From positions 1-9,154 of the forward strand of contig CALVEE010000231.1 in assembly GCA_944326495.1 (NCBI GenBank): a stretch of DNA of 9,154 nt, given 5' to 3'. The position numbers and the translations under genes were made by a program. Position 1 is the first letter of the stretch. Each line of letters opens with the position of its first letter. Positions 1-6,036 of the stretch are shown here, one piece after another. This DNA is from Candidatus Gastranaerophilales bacterium (GTDB taxonomy: Bacteria > Cyanobacteriota > Vampirovibrionia > Gastranaerophilales > Gastranaerophilaceae). Under the pieces are notes generated by a model. That model searched no databases and was not told the DNA's origin. It saw only the letters and a list, made by a program, of their open reading frames with translations.

Positions 1-365
1 GCAAAAATAAAAATCGGTTTTGCAATACGGTTCAAGCCGATGCCGCAGGCTCGCATAACCGTGATTTCAGAGCTCAAACTCAAGCCGTTTAATGTCATAA
101 CCGTTGCAAGCAGAACTCCCATCGGAATTGTCATTACAAAAACTGCCGGCAGATGAAGAATGATTATTAAAAACGCTATTTTAAACGGAATTCCGTACAT
201 AGAAATCTGTTTAATCAGTGTAATAAAGGTGTCTGATGCGAAAATAATAGAAGTAAAAACGAGAACTCCCATTATAAACATCTCAATAACCTGCTTCAAG
301 ATATATTTATCAAGCAGTTTCATATTTTTTATTTGATATATCAAATTTTCAATAAACTTAATCAT
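1..365 (-). CDS. LptF/LptG-family permease, N-terminal part (cut by window edge)
   Basis: This is the first 121 codons of a membrane protein that runs off the left edge. I translated it from the reverse strand: it begins MIKFIENLIYQIKNMKLLDK and continues with hydrophobic stretches around residues 28-50 and 60-85. Around residues 83-116 it carries the family-typical string of a Pro-Met-Gly turn, LLATVMTLNGLS, SSEITVMRACG and a following Ile-Ala-Lys-Pro. This matches the YjgP/YjgQ (LptF/LptG) fold, whose members are the membrane part of the ABC exporter that lifts lipopolysaccharide off the inner membrane. I chose the ATG at 365 because a promoter ends just upstream and a weak AGAG precedes it; a second in-frame ATG at 323 has no ribosome site. 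LptF cannot be told from LptG here. The family call is firm, and the substrate in this organism is inferred. Confidence 0.85.
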   Translation of the reverse strand, partial: MIKFIENLIYQIKNMKLLDKYILKQVIEMFIMGVLVFTSIIFASDTFITLIKQISMYGIPFKIAFLIIILHLPAVFVMTIPMGVLLATVMTLNGLSLSSEITVMRACGIGLNRIAKPIFIF

Positions 366-380
366 ATCAGCTCTTTTGTT

Positions 381-409
381 ATTATATCAAAAACGAAAAA
401 CAGCGTAAA
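381..409 (-). promoter_or_regulatory. Sigma70-type promoter for the Lpt permease gene
   Basis: On the minus strand TTTACG (409-404) is followed after 17 bp by a perfect TATAAT (386-381). The predicted transcription start is near 374, leaving a leader of about 9 nt before the ATG at 365. The -35 box lies against the stop codon of the upstream MFS gene (410-412), so the permease probably has its own promoter in the 44-bp gap in addition to any read-through. Confidence 0.6.
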
Positions 410-1585
410 CTATATTTTTTCATCTTCCTTCAAATATTTTACAAAATAAGAGCAAACCGCCGGAACAATGCTTAATATAACAAGAACATTCATGATTCCG
501 AATTTTTGAGCAGCAGCACCTAAAACCGACATACAAAGAGCTACAATTCCCCAGCAAAATCCGTTAATAAATCCGGAAACTATACTTTTATACTGCGGAA
601 GAATTTTCTGCGCCCATACAACCGCAATCGGCTGGGCAAGCATTGTCGTAAACCCGATTATAAAAAATATTATAAGTGAAAATACCGGATGATTTTTATA
701 TGTCAGCCCAAACATCAGCATCATCGGGAAAGTTGCCCACATAGAAAAATAAATAACGGGTTTTGAGCCGAAAATCTTTTCAACTCTCGGACTCAAAAAC
801 GAGCCTATTGCTCCTGCAAAAACGAATAAAAACAAGGCAAAACCTATGTAAAAAGGAGAATACTCCATTGATTTCCACAAAAACGGCAGTAAAATACAGG
901 AACTATTTGTTATTAAAGATTTCATCATTGCAATAAGCATAAGGTAATTCATCTGCCTGCAGCCTAAAATTTCTTTAAAAGATTTAAAAAATTCCTTATG
1001 TTCCGGCTTCTTTTCTGTTTTTGAGAGCTTAGGCACACAGAAAAACATTGTTAAAGCTAATCCCAACCCCAAAATTGACGTATAAGATAGCATTTCGAGT
1101 CCCATAACCTGGGTAATTAAAGCCGCAAACAAAGGCCCCAGAGCAAACCCTAACGAGCCCATACTCATAAAAATTCCCATATTTACAGAGCAATTAACTT
1201 TAGAAAAATAATTAATAAATCCCATAGCCTGCGGGTGAAAAAAACTTCCGCCTAAACTGCCTAAAATCATAAAAATTAACAAAACCGGAATATTAGGAGC
1301 AGAAGGAGTGAGAGGAATAAAAACAGAAGCCAGTATCACCCCCCAGAATATAAAGAACCTTTTAAGAATATTATCCGCAAAAAATCCAAATACAGGCTGC
1401 ATCATTGAAGAACATATATGAGAGATGCTGATAATAACTGTTGCTATTGCCATGGAAAACCCCAGTTTTGCAGCAATAAAAGGCATAATAGGATTAAGAA
1501 ATCCGCCGTAAACATCACAGGCCAGATGTGCCAGACATAACCATATAACAGCATTCTTAGTATTTTGTATCCCTTTTTCCATCAC
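410..1585 (-). CDS. MFS exporter, fosmidomycin-resistance (Fsr) type
   Basis: This is a 391-residue major facilitator with about twelve hydrophobic helices and a central basic and acidic loop near residues 185-205, the usual size and plan for the superfamily. The pattern is that of the Fsr subgroup: His20 followed by a conserved Asp24-Val-Tyr, GFFAD (67-71) as a motif-A remnant in the 2-3 loop, GSFFHPQA (113-120), and GSLGFALGP (143-151). Fsr relatives are proton-driven drug exporters of the inner membrane; the substrate here is unknown. The start is GTG at 1585 or the immediately following ATG at 1582. Neither has a ribosome site, and a perfect TATAAT ends 5-8 nt upstream, so the mRNA is probably leaderless and the ATG is somewhat more likely. 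It is divergent from the winged-helix gene at 1662, which may regulate it. It ends 44 bp before the Lpt permease start. Confidence 0.85.
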   Translation of the reverse strand: MMEKGIQNTKNAVIWLCLAHLACDVYGGFLNPIMPFIAAKLGFSMAIATVIISISHICSSMMQPVFGFFADNILKRFFIFWGVILASVFIPLTPSAPNIPVLLIFMILGSLGGSFFHPQAMGFINYFSKVNCSVNMGIFMSMGSLGFALGPLFAALITQVMGLEMLSYTSILGLGLALTMFFCVPKLSKTEKKPEHKEFFKSFKEILGCRQMNYLMLIAMMKSLITNSSCILLPFLWKSMEYSPFYIGFALFLFVFAGAIGSFLSPRVEKIFGSKPVIYFSMWATFPMMLMFGLTYKNHPVFSLIIFFIIGFTTMLAQPIAVVWAQKILPQYKSIVSGFINGFCWGIVALCMSVLGAAAQKFGIMNVLVILSIVPAVCSYFVKYLKEDEKI

Positions 1586-1590
1586 TGAAT

Positions 1591-1620
1591 ATTATATCCT
1601 AAAGCAAAAGCGATAATCAA
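1591..1620 (-). promoter_or_regulatory. Promoter of the MFS exporter, predicted leaderless
   Basis: On the minus strand TTGATT (1620-1615) and a perfect TATAAT (1596-1591) are separated by 18 bp. Only 5 nt lie between the -10 and the GTG at 1585, and 8 nt before the ATG at 1582, so transcription should begin at or next to the start codon. Confidence 0.6.
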
Positions 1621-1626
1621 ATCATC
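1612..1626. promoter_or_regulatory. Imperfect palindrome between divergent promoters, candidate operator
   Basis: GATAATCAAATCATC is a 15-bp imperfect palindrome in which five of seven arm positions pair. It covers the -35 box of the MFS promoter (1615-1620) and abuts the -35 of the winged-helix gene (1627-1632). The position suits a repressor acting on both promoters, but short AT-rich palindromes arise by chance, so this is only a candidate. Confidence 0.3.
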
Positions 1627-1655
1627 TTCCCAAAATAAAGGTTTCGAGTTATAAT
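1627..1655 (+). promoter_or_regulatory. Promoter of the winged-helix gene, predicted leaderless
   Basis: TTCCCA (1627-1632), a 17-bp spacer and a perfect TATAAT (1650-1655) are followed by exactly 6 nt and then the ATG at 1662. There is no Shine-Dalgarno sequence, and a 6-nt gap puts the transcription start on the A of the start codon or within a base of it. Confidence 0.6.
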
Positions 1656-1661
1656 CAGAAT

Positions 1662-1976
1662 ATGAGTTCGGAAGCTGAAGATAAATGTTTAAAAATGGTC
1701 GGTCTGGAGCTCATGTTCCTTACCCCGGAAAAATACAGCCACGAAGATGGCATTACTGCTGTTGAACTCGCTAAATTGGTAGATTTACCGCTGGAAGAAG
1801 TCAAGAAAAAACTTCAAATACTAAAAGATAAAAATATCGTACGGGTAAAAGGTATTAACCCTAAATACTGGAAATTTGATGAATACAACTTCCAAAGGCT
1901 TGATGATGACGACGAAATATTTCACCTTTTATGCAATTTTGAAGATGTGGATTTTGACAGATATTTTACTTACTAA
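1662..1976 (+). CDS. Small winged-helix-like protein, putative regulator
   Basis: This is a 104-residue acidic soluble protein. I do not recognise a named family. Residues 30-72 read like a winged helix-turn-helix: GITAVELAKLVDL (30-42) looks like helix 2 with a turn, EEVKKKLQILKDKNIV (45-60) looks like the recognition helix, and RVKGINPKYWKF (61-72) fits the wing. The tail carries an acidic stretch, DDDDE (81-85). No signal peptide or membrane segment is present. The gene has its own near-consensus promoter, shares a 76-bp control region with the MFS exporter, and ends 2 nt from the convergent amidase gene. A local transcription regulator of the exporter, perhaps also of itself, is a reasonable inference from fold and position. 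It could instead be a domain that binds protein or RNA. Confidence 0.7.
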   Translation: MSSEAEDKCLKMVGLELMFLTPEKYSHEDGITAVELAKLVDLPLEEVKKKLQILKDKNIVRVKGINPKYWKFDEYNFQRLDDDDEIFHLLCNFEDVDFDRYFTY

Positions 1977-1978
1977 GT

Positions 1979-3316
1979 TCATTCAGCTATAAATTCCAAA
2001 ATACCGTCTGCAATACCTTTTGCTGTATTGTATGCAAAATCCGGCGATGAATAGAGCATTGAATCTAAAGGATTTGTCATATAAGCAGCTTCCACAAGAA
2101 CACCCGCATAATCAGCCGGACGTATAACCCCGTAATTACCTTTTCTTACCCTGTCTTTCCGTGTCTTTGCAGATTTTGTTATTGAATTTTCAAGAATTTC
2201 AGCCAAATCTTTTGCATTATCATTATAATAATAAATACTGGTACCGCGGTTTTTTCTTATATTCATAGGTGCATTCCCGATAGAGTTAAGATGGATACTT
2301 ATAAAAATATTCGCATTGCTGCTTCTTGCAATAGAAATCCTGTCATCGAGAGAAATATTTCCGTCACATTCCCTTGTCATAACAACATTTGCCCCTTTTT
2401 GCTTAAGTATAGCCTGCAGCTCCAGTGCTATTTTTAAATTTATATCTTTTTCTTCATCTCCAAGAGCCCCGACAGCCCCTTTTTCATCACCGCCGTGACC
2501 TGCATCTATAACAATTGTGCACTCTTCAATACGCTTTGGAAGCTCGCTTACTTTAAAGGTATAAGTTCCGTTTTTTAAACTCACCTGATATGTGTATTTA
2601 TCCGGCTTCGGTATATTCATTGTATAAACAGAAGTATCCGATAATTGGGGATTATAGACCTTAAAAATAATCTCATTTTCACGTTCCTCTATTGCATATG
2701 GAAGATTTTCAGTAAAAGAAATGGTATGCACGGAAGCATTTTTGTATCTGGTATTATTCATATTCAAAAAAACAGGCGGCTCTTTTTGCGGAGAGCAATA
2801 AAACTCAAGCCCTGCCTTTGGAACCCAACCGAATTCATCTTTTGATAAAAATAATTTATAAAAATCTCCTTTTGATGCAATAACAGTAACTTTTGTATCC
2901 TTGAATAAATGTGCCAGACGTTTTTTATCGGAGAAAGAAGGCGTGCTGAATACCGGAATATTATCTTTTGTAATAACGCCGGATTTCGGTGTTTCGAATT
3001 CACAAACCGCCACTTCTTCCTTATGAGGCGCCGGTTTTTTGTAAACCCTGTAAATCTGGGTATTATAGCTTGAGCGTACAATAATTCTGTTTTCGCCGTC
3101 ATTTAATTTTACAGAATGAGCAAAAGCACCGTTCGGGGCCGTATAAACGCGGATATTGTTTATAAGAATACCTTCGGAATTACTGGCTTTACCGAGAAAA
3201 AATGCATAGCCGGAAGTTGTATCAACTTTCTTGGATTTAGGTAAAATAAGCTCAAAAGCCGAAACCTTTGAAGTTAAAAAACATAATACCCAAAATAATA
3301 AAACCCATTTCTTCAT
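1979..3316 (-). CDS. Secreted N-acetylmuramoyl-L-alanine amidase (Amidase_3) with SH3-like domain
   Basis: The enzyme cleaves the bond between N-acetylmuramic acid and the L-alanine of the stem peptide in peptidoglycan. From the ATG at 3316 it is 445 residues. It has a Sec signal peptide (MKK, a hydrophobic core, then VSA at 18-20), a beta-rich N-terminal domain (about 21-95), and an SH3-like wall-binding domain (about 108-172, with FGWVPKAGLEFY near the end). After a further beta-rich stretch the Amidase_3 domain covers about 265-443. Zinc ligands are His274 in DAGHGG, Glu289 in EKDINL and His342 in SIHLN; the catalytic Glu409 sits in VLVEAAYMTN. The frame stays open to an ATG at 3373 that would add 19 residues. 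I prefer 3316 because the signal peptide begins there and a promoter ends 7 nt before it. A role in septum splitting or wall turnover is inferred from the family. Confidence 0.9.
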   Translation of the reverse strand: MKKWVLLFWVLCFLTSKVSAFELILPKSKKVDTTSGYAFFLGKASNSEGILINNIRVYTAPNGAFAHSVKLNDGENRIIVRSSYNTQIYRVYKKPAPHKEEVAVCEFETPKSGVITKDNIPVFSTPSFSDKKRLAHLFKDTKVTVIASKGDFYKLFLSKDEFGWVPKAGLEFYCSPQKEPPVFLNMNNTRYKNASVHTISFTENLPYAIEERENEIIFKVYNPQLSDTSVYTMNIPKPDKYTYQVSLKNGTYTFKVSELPKRIEECTIVIDAGHGGDEKGAVGALGDEEKDINLKIALELQAILKQKGANVVMTRECDGNISLDDRISIARSSNANIFISIHLNSIGNAPMNIRKNRGTSIYYYNDNAKDLAEILENSITKSAKTRKDRVRKGNYGVIRPADYAGVLVEAAYMTNPLDSMLYSSPDFAYNTAKGIADGILEFIAE

Positions 3317-3323
3317 TGACGTT

Positions 3324-3352
3324 ATTTTAATATAAAATTTTACTGCTTGCAA
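3324..3352 (-). promoter_or_regulatory. Promoter of the amidase gene, predicted leaderless
   Basis: On the minus strand TTGCAA (3352-3347), a 17-bp spacer and TAAAAT (3329-3324) are followed by 7 nt and the ATG at 3316. No Shine-Dalgarno sequence lies in between. The geometry supports 3316 over 3373 as the start. Confidence 0.5.
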
Positions 3353-3367
3353 TTTCCATGATAGACT
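3339..3367 (+). promoter_or_regulatory. Promoter of dnaX, predicted leaderless and overlapping the amidase promoter
   Basis: TTTACT (3339-3344), a 17-bp spacer and TAGACT (3362-3367) are followed by 6 nt and the dnaX ATG at 3374. Each box matches the consensus at four of six positions, so this is weaker than the other promoters. The -35 boxes of the two divergent genes are only 2 bp apart (3344 and 3347), so polymerase bound at one should hinder the other. Confidence 0.4.
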
Positions 3368-3373
3368 AAACAT

Positions 3374-5194
3374 ATGAGCGGAAATTATATACCTTTATAC
3401 AGAAAATACCGTCCGCAGACACTTGAACAGCTTGTCGGACAGGAGCATATAAAAAAGACTCTGACTAATGCTATTGAGCTCGGGAAAATTGCACATGCAT
3501 TTTTGTTCACAGGCCCGCGCGGGACAGGCAAAACTTCTACGGCCAGAATTCTTGCAAAATCTCTGAATTGCAAAAACGGCCCTACTATTCACCCCTGCGG
3601 AGAGTGTGAAAGCTGTCAGGATATCACAAATTCAATTCCGATTGATGTAATCGAAATTGATGATGCAAGCAATAGAAAAGTAGAAGATACTCAAAATATA
3701 ATAAAAAAAATCCAGTATGTTCCGGTTCACGGAAAATACAAAATCTATATTATAGACGAAGTCCACATGCTCACAAATCACGCTTTTAATGCGTTATTGA
3801 AAACACTTGAGGAACCGCCCGAAAATGTTATATTCATACTTGCAACAACAGAAGTCCATAAAGTTTTAGACACCATTAAGAGCAGATGCCAGAGATTTGA
3901 TTTCAGAAGAATTACAACAGAAGATATCGTAAAACATTTAAGATATATTTCCGATGAAGAAAAAATAAACATCTCTGATGATGCGTTATTTACAATTGCA
4001 AAAAATTCGGCAGGCGGTATGAGAGACAGTATTTCTCTTCTTGACCAGCTTAGTCTGCTCGGGATTTCAAAAGAGGTTACAGCCGATGATGTTAACGCTA
4101 TTCTCGGGAGAATTTCTTTTGATGTGTTAAATAAAATCAGCAATAAAATTATTTCATCATCTCCTAATGAAGCATTAGAAGTTTTAAATGAGATTTATAA
4201 TTCAGGAAATGAACCTTTGCAGATTTTAACGAATCTTTCCGAGTACTTTAAGAACCTGCTTATTGTAAAAAACTGCAGGGCAGAATTGTTAAGCGAATTA
4301 ACAGGACTTAATGAAGCGCAGCTTCAGGAATTAAATAAACAAAAAGAACAGCTTGAAACACAGCAGATAGTATTTTTGCTTGAGAGAATTACATATTATA
4401 TAAAAGAAATAAAACTTGCTTCCAATCAGCATTTATGGCTTGAAGTCGGGATTATAGACTTAGCAAATATGAATGAGAATTCCAAACTGCTTGAACTTCA
4501 AAACCGTATAAAAGCCTTAGAAGCAAATGGTATCCCATCTGCCGCTGCAAAGCCTGCTGTACATCATCTGCAGCCTTCTGCAACGGTTGAACCTGTAACC
4601 AGACCGGCTCCTATTTATCCGGCAGAAAAAACTAAAGAAATTACGACAGAAAAACAGGAAAGTCCGGAAGTCGAATTCTCTCCGCCGCTAATATCTAAAA
4701 AAACCGACGGGAGTGATATACAGACTTTATGGCAGACTCTTTTGATAAATATTAAGAGCCCTGCAACAAAAGCTCTTCTTAATCTAGCCACTCCTGTAAA
4801 AATTTCGGCAGAAGAAGTTATTATTACATTCAAAAATGATAAACTTGTTTCTCAAATCAATGATACAAATAAAAAACAAATGCTTATAGAAGCTGCAAAT
4901 ACTATTTTTAATCAAAGCTCAACTCCTGTAATTGTAAGGCTTCCGCAGGCAGGGGACAACACTCTCCAACAAAAAAACTCACAGCCGGCATCAATTCCGC
5001 AACCGCAGGAAAAACCGCTGGAAAATATTACAGTTAAAGAGCCGGAGCCGCCTGTAGATACAGCAAAAGAAATTACGGCAGCAAATAACACGCCTGAAAA
5101 AAAAACAGAAGAAACTCCGAAGAATAAAGAAAGACTCGAATCTGATCAGGAAAAAATGGTTCTGGAGCTTTTTGACGGAAAATTTATTGAGTAA
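3374..5194 (+). CDS. dnaX: DNA polymerase III clamp-loader subunit tau (and possibly gamma)
   Basis: DnaX is the AAA+ motor of the clamp loader, which puts the sliding clamp on primed DNA and, through tau, ties the loader to the polymerase cores and helicase. The N-terminus LYRKYRPQTLEQLVGQEH (8-25) is diagnostic. Walker A is GPRGTGKT (47-54), the zinc knuckle is Cys66, Cys75, Cys78 and Cys81, Walker B is DEVH (128-131), the arginine-finger motif is SRCQRF (170-175), and sensor 2 is GGMRDS with Arg217. The collar domain runs to about residue 375. A Pro/Ala/Glu-rich linker follows, then a folded tau-type domain (about 446-525), a second charged and Pro-rich linker, and an end of LELFDGKFIE that resembles many DnaX C-termini. 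At 606 residues it is full length. The ATG at 3374 lacks a ribosome site but sits 6 nt behind a -10 box. Confidence 0.97.
   Translation: MSGNYIPLYRKYRPQTLEQLVGQEHIKKTLTNAIELGKIAHAFLFTGPRGTGKTSTARILAKSLNCKNGPTIHPCGECESCQDITNSIPIDVIEIDDASNRKVEDTQNIIKKIQYVPVHGKYKIYIIDEVHMLTNHAFNALLKTLEEPPENVIFILATTEVHKVLDTIKSRCQRFDFRRITTEDIVKHLRYISDEEKINISDDALFTIAKNSAGGMRDSISLLDQLSLLGISKEVTADDVNAILGRISFDVLNKISNKIISSSPNEALEVLNEIYNSGNEPLQILTNLSEYFKNLLIVKNCRAELLSELTGLNEAQLQELNKQKEQLETQQIVFLLERITYYIKEIKLASNQHLWLEVGIIDLANMNENSKLLELQNRIKALEANGIPSAAAKPAVHHLQPSATVEPVTRPAPIYPAEKTKEITTEKQESPEVEFSPPLISKKTDGSDIQTLWQTLLINIKSPATKALLNLATPVKISAEEVIITFKNDKLVSQINDTNKKQMLIEAANTIFNQSSTPVIVRLPQAGDNTLQQKNSQPASIPQPQEKPLENITVKEPEPPVDTAKEITAANNTPEKKTEETPKNKERLESDQEKMVLELFDGKFIE
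4697..4716 (+). other. dnaX: Possible slippage site in dnaX giving a gamma-like short form
   Basis: Seven consecutive A (4697-4703) encode Lys442-Lys443 and the first base of Thr444. A shift to the -1 frame, or one extra A in the transcript, gives Asn-Arg-Arg-Glu and then TGA at 4714-4716. The product would be 447 residues and would lose exactly the domain behind the linker, similar in size to E. coli gamma (431 residues). The context TCT-AAA-AAA-ACC is not an ideal tandem heptamer, and I see no close upstream Shine-Dalgarno-like stimulator or strong hairpin a few bases downstream. Confidence 0.35.
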
Positions 5195-5212
5195 TTAATA
5201 ATCAATATTTTT
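5185..5212. terminator. Weak stem-loop over the abutting stop codons, candidate bidirectional terminator
   Basis: TATTGA (5185-5190) and TCAATA (5202-5207) form a 6-bp stem with an 11-nt loop that contains both stop codons (TAA 5192-5194 for dnaX, TTA 5195-5197 for the opposite gene). It is followed by TTTTT (5208-5212) on the plus strand. The stem has one G-C pair, so it would be a poor intrinsic terminator, but it is the only candidate where the two genes converge. Confidence 0.25.
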
Positions 5213-5971
5213 CTGTTTTACATCAATAATTTTTTGCGCCCCGGTATATTTAATATTAACCTCTTTTGCTGCTGAAGTTCTTTTAATTTCTGCGACCTGT
5301 TGATTAGAATCAAGAGTAGCATCTAAAAATTCAAACTCTCCATCATCAGTTTCTCTGGCTTCAATATATCTTACCGGCTGGATATTATATGGGCTTCTAA
5401 ATAGAGTTCTAAAGTTTTTGCCTTTACCCGAAAATTCTGTAACACTGCTTATTGCACCATCCTCTGCAACTTGGAACATTGTATACTTATTATTCACTTT
5501 TTCATCAAATATGGTAACAATAGTCTTTGCAGTCCCGTCATCACGTATATTGCGTTCTATTTTTGAAATTAATGCCCCGGAATCCTTATCCCGCTCAAAG
5601 ATTTTCTCAATCCTTGTACTGTCCTCTGCCGGATAATAATCTCGTGCAAAGTCGCCGCCGAATTCTCTGATATAAAGCAATTTGCCGGATTTATCATAAA
5701 ACCGCTCGCCATTAATTGAATTCATATCAAAGCTATAAGGAAGCTCAAGCTTAGACGGCGTTACTTTATTGAGTTCATCAACCCTTGTCAGGACATACAT
5801 ACTGTCTTTATCAAACTTCGGCCTTACCATAACCTGATTATAATTAGATAATGCAGAAAGACTCGACAAACTAGCCTTTAATCTTAAAGGATTTGGTGAT
5901 TCACTTATTAAATTTTGTTCAACTTCTTTATTATATTGCACGCTTGCCCTAAATGTTATTGGATTAATCAT
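5195..5971 (-). CDS. Hypothetical protein with beta-hairpin-like repeats
   Basis: I do not recognise this 258-residue protein. It has no signal peptide, no membrane segment and no obvious catalytic motif. After a short polar N-terminus (MINPITFRAS, a type of opening I associate with lineage-specific proteins of gut Gastranaerophilales), residues 80-220 look like successive beta hairpins. Acidic-Gly turns recur at KSG (94-96), DSG (130-132), DDG (144-146), EDG (170-172) and DDG (209-211). FYDKSGKLLYIRE (91-103) resembles a single YD/RHS-type or MORN-like repeat unit. AAGG (5982-5979) sits 7 nt before the ATG and serves as a ribosome site. The gene lies 65 nt downstream of the matrixin gene on the same strand and may be co-transcribed with it. 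It ends back to back with dnaX. A structural or binding role is possible; no function can be assigned. Confidence 0.75.
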   Translation of the reverse strand: MINPITFRASVQYNKEVEQNLISESPNPLRLKASLSSLSALSNYNQVMVRPKFDKDSMYVLTRVDELNKVTPSKLELPYSFDMNSINGERFYDKSGKLLYIREFGGDFARDYYPAEDSTRIEKIFERDKDSGALISKIERNIRDDGTAKTIVTIFDEKVNNKYTMFQVAEDGAISSVTEFSGKGKNFRTLFRSPYNIQPVRYIEARETDDGEFEFLDATLDSNQQVAEIKRTSAAKEVNIKYTGAQKIIDVKQKNIDY

Positions 5972-5982
5972 AAAAAAACCTT

Positions 5983-6017
5983 ATGTTTTTACTAACCTTA
6001 TAAATTAATAAAAACAT
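5983..6017 (-). repeat. 9-bp inverted repeat ahead of the hypothetical gene
   Basis: ATGTTTTTA (5983-5991) and TAAAAACAT (6009-6017) are perfect inverted arms with a 17-nt loop. In the minus-strand transcript the hairpin ends directly before the AAGG ribosome site, followed by seven U and the AUG at 5971. It could be an attenuator, a translation control element or an mRNA-stabilising structure between the two genes. The stem has one G-C pair, so stability is low. Confidence 0.35.
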
Positions 6018-6036
6018 TTACCTGAAAAAAATTGCC

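Noticed and set aside
1977..1990. Terminator between the winged-helix gene and the amidase gene
   Set aside because: No inverted repeat followed by a T-run could be found on either strand.
2764..3102. Open frame of 112 codons on the minus strand inside the amidase gene
   Set aside because: It overlaps a well-supported gene on the same strand in another frame, has no ribosome site, and has a composition unlike a real protein.
3317..3373. Amidase start at ATG 3373, which would abut the dnaX ATG
   Set aside because: The extra 19 residues precede a textbook signal peptide, and a promoter with correct spacing ends 7 nt before ATG 3316. A TATAAT at 3389-3384 inside dnaX has no usable -35, so 3373 remains only a fallback.
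3778..4143. Open frame of 121 codons antisense to dnaX
   Set aside because: It is a shadow of the conserved AAA+ and collar coding sequence and has no recognisable product.
4970..4978. A-AAA-AAC heptamer in dnaX (4972-4978) as a frameshift site
   Set aside because: The -1 frame runs only about 18 codons to TAA and removes part of the charged C-terminal linker, after the tau domain is already complete. No stimulator was seen.
5097..5105. Nine-A run in dnaX as a programmed slippage site like that of Thermus
   Set aside because: It lies at residues 575-577 of 606; slippage would change only the last 30 residues and would not make a gamma form. It may simply reflect AT-rich codons.
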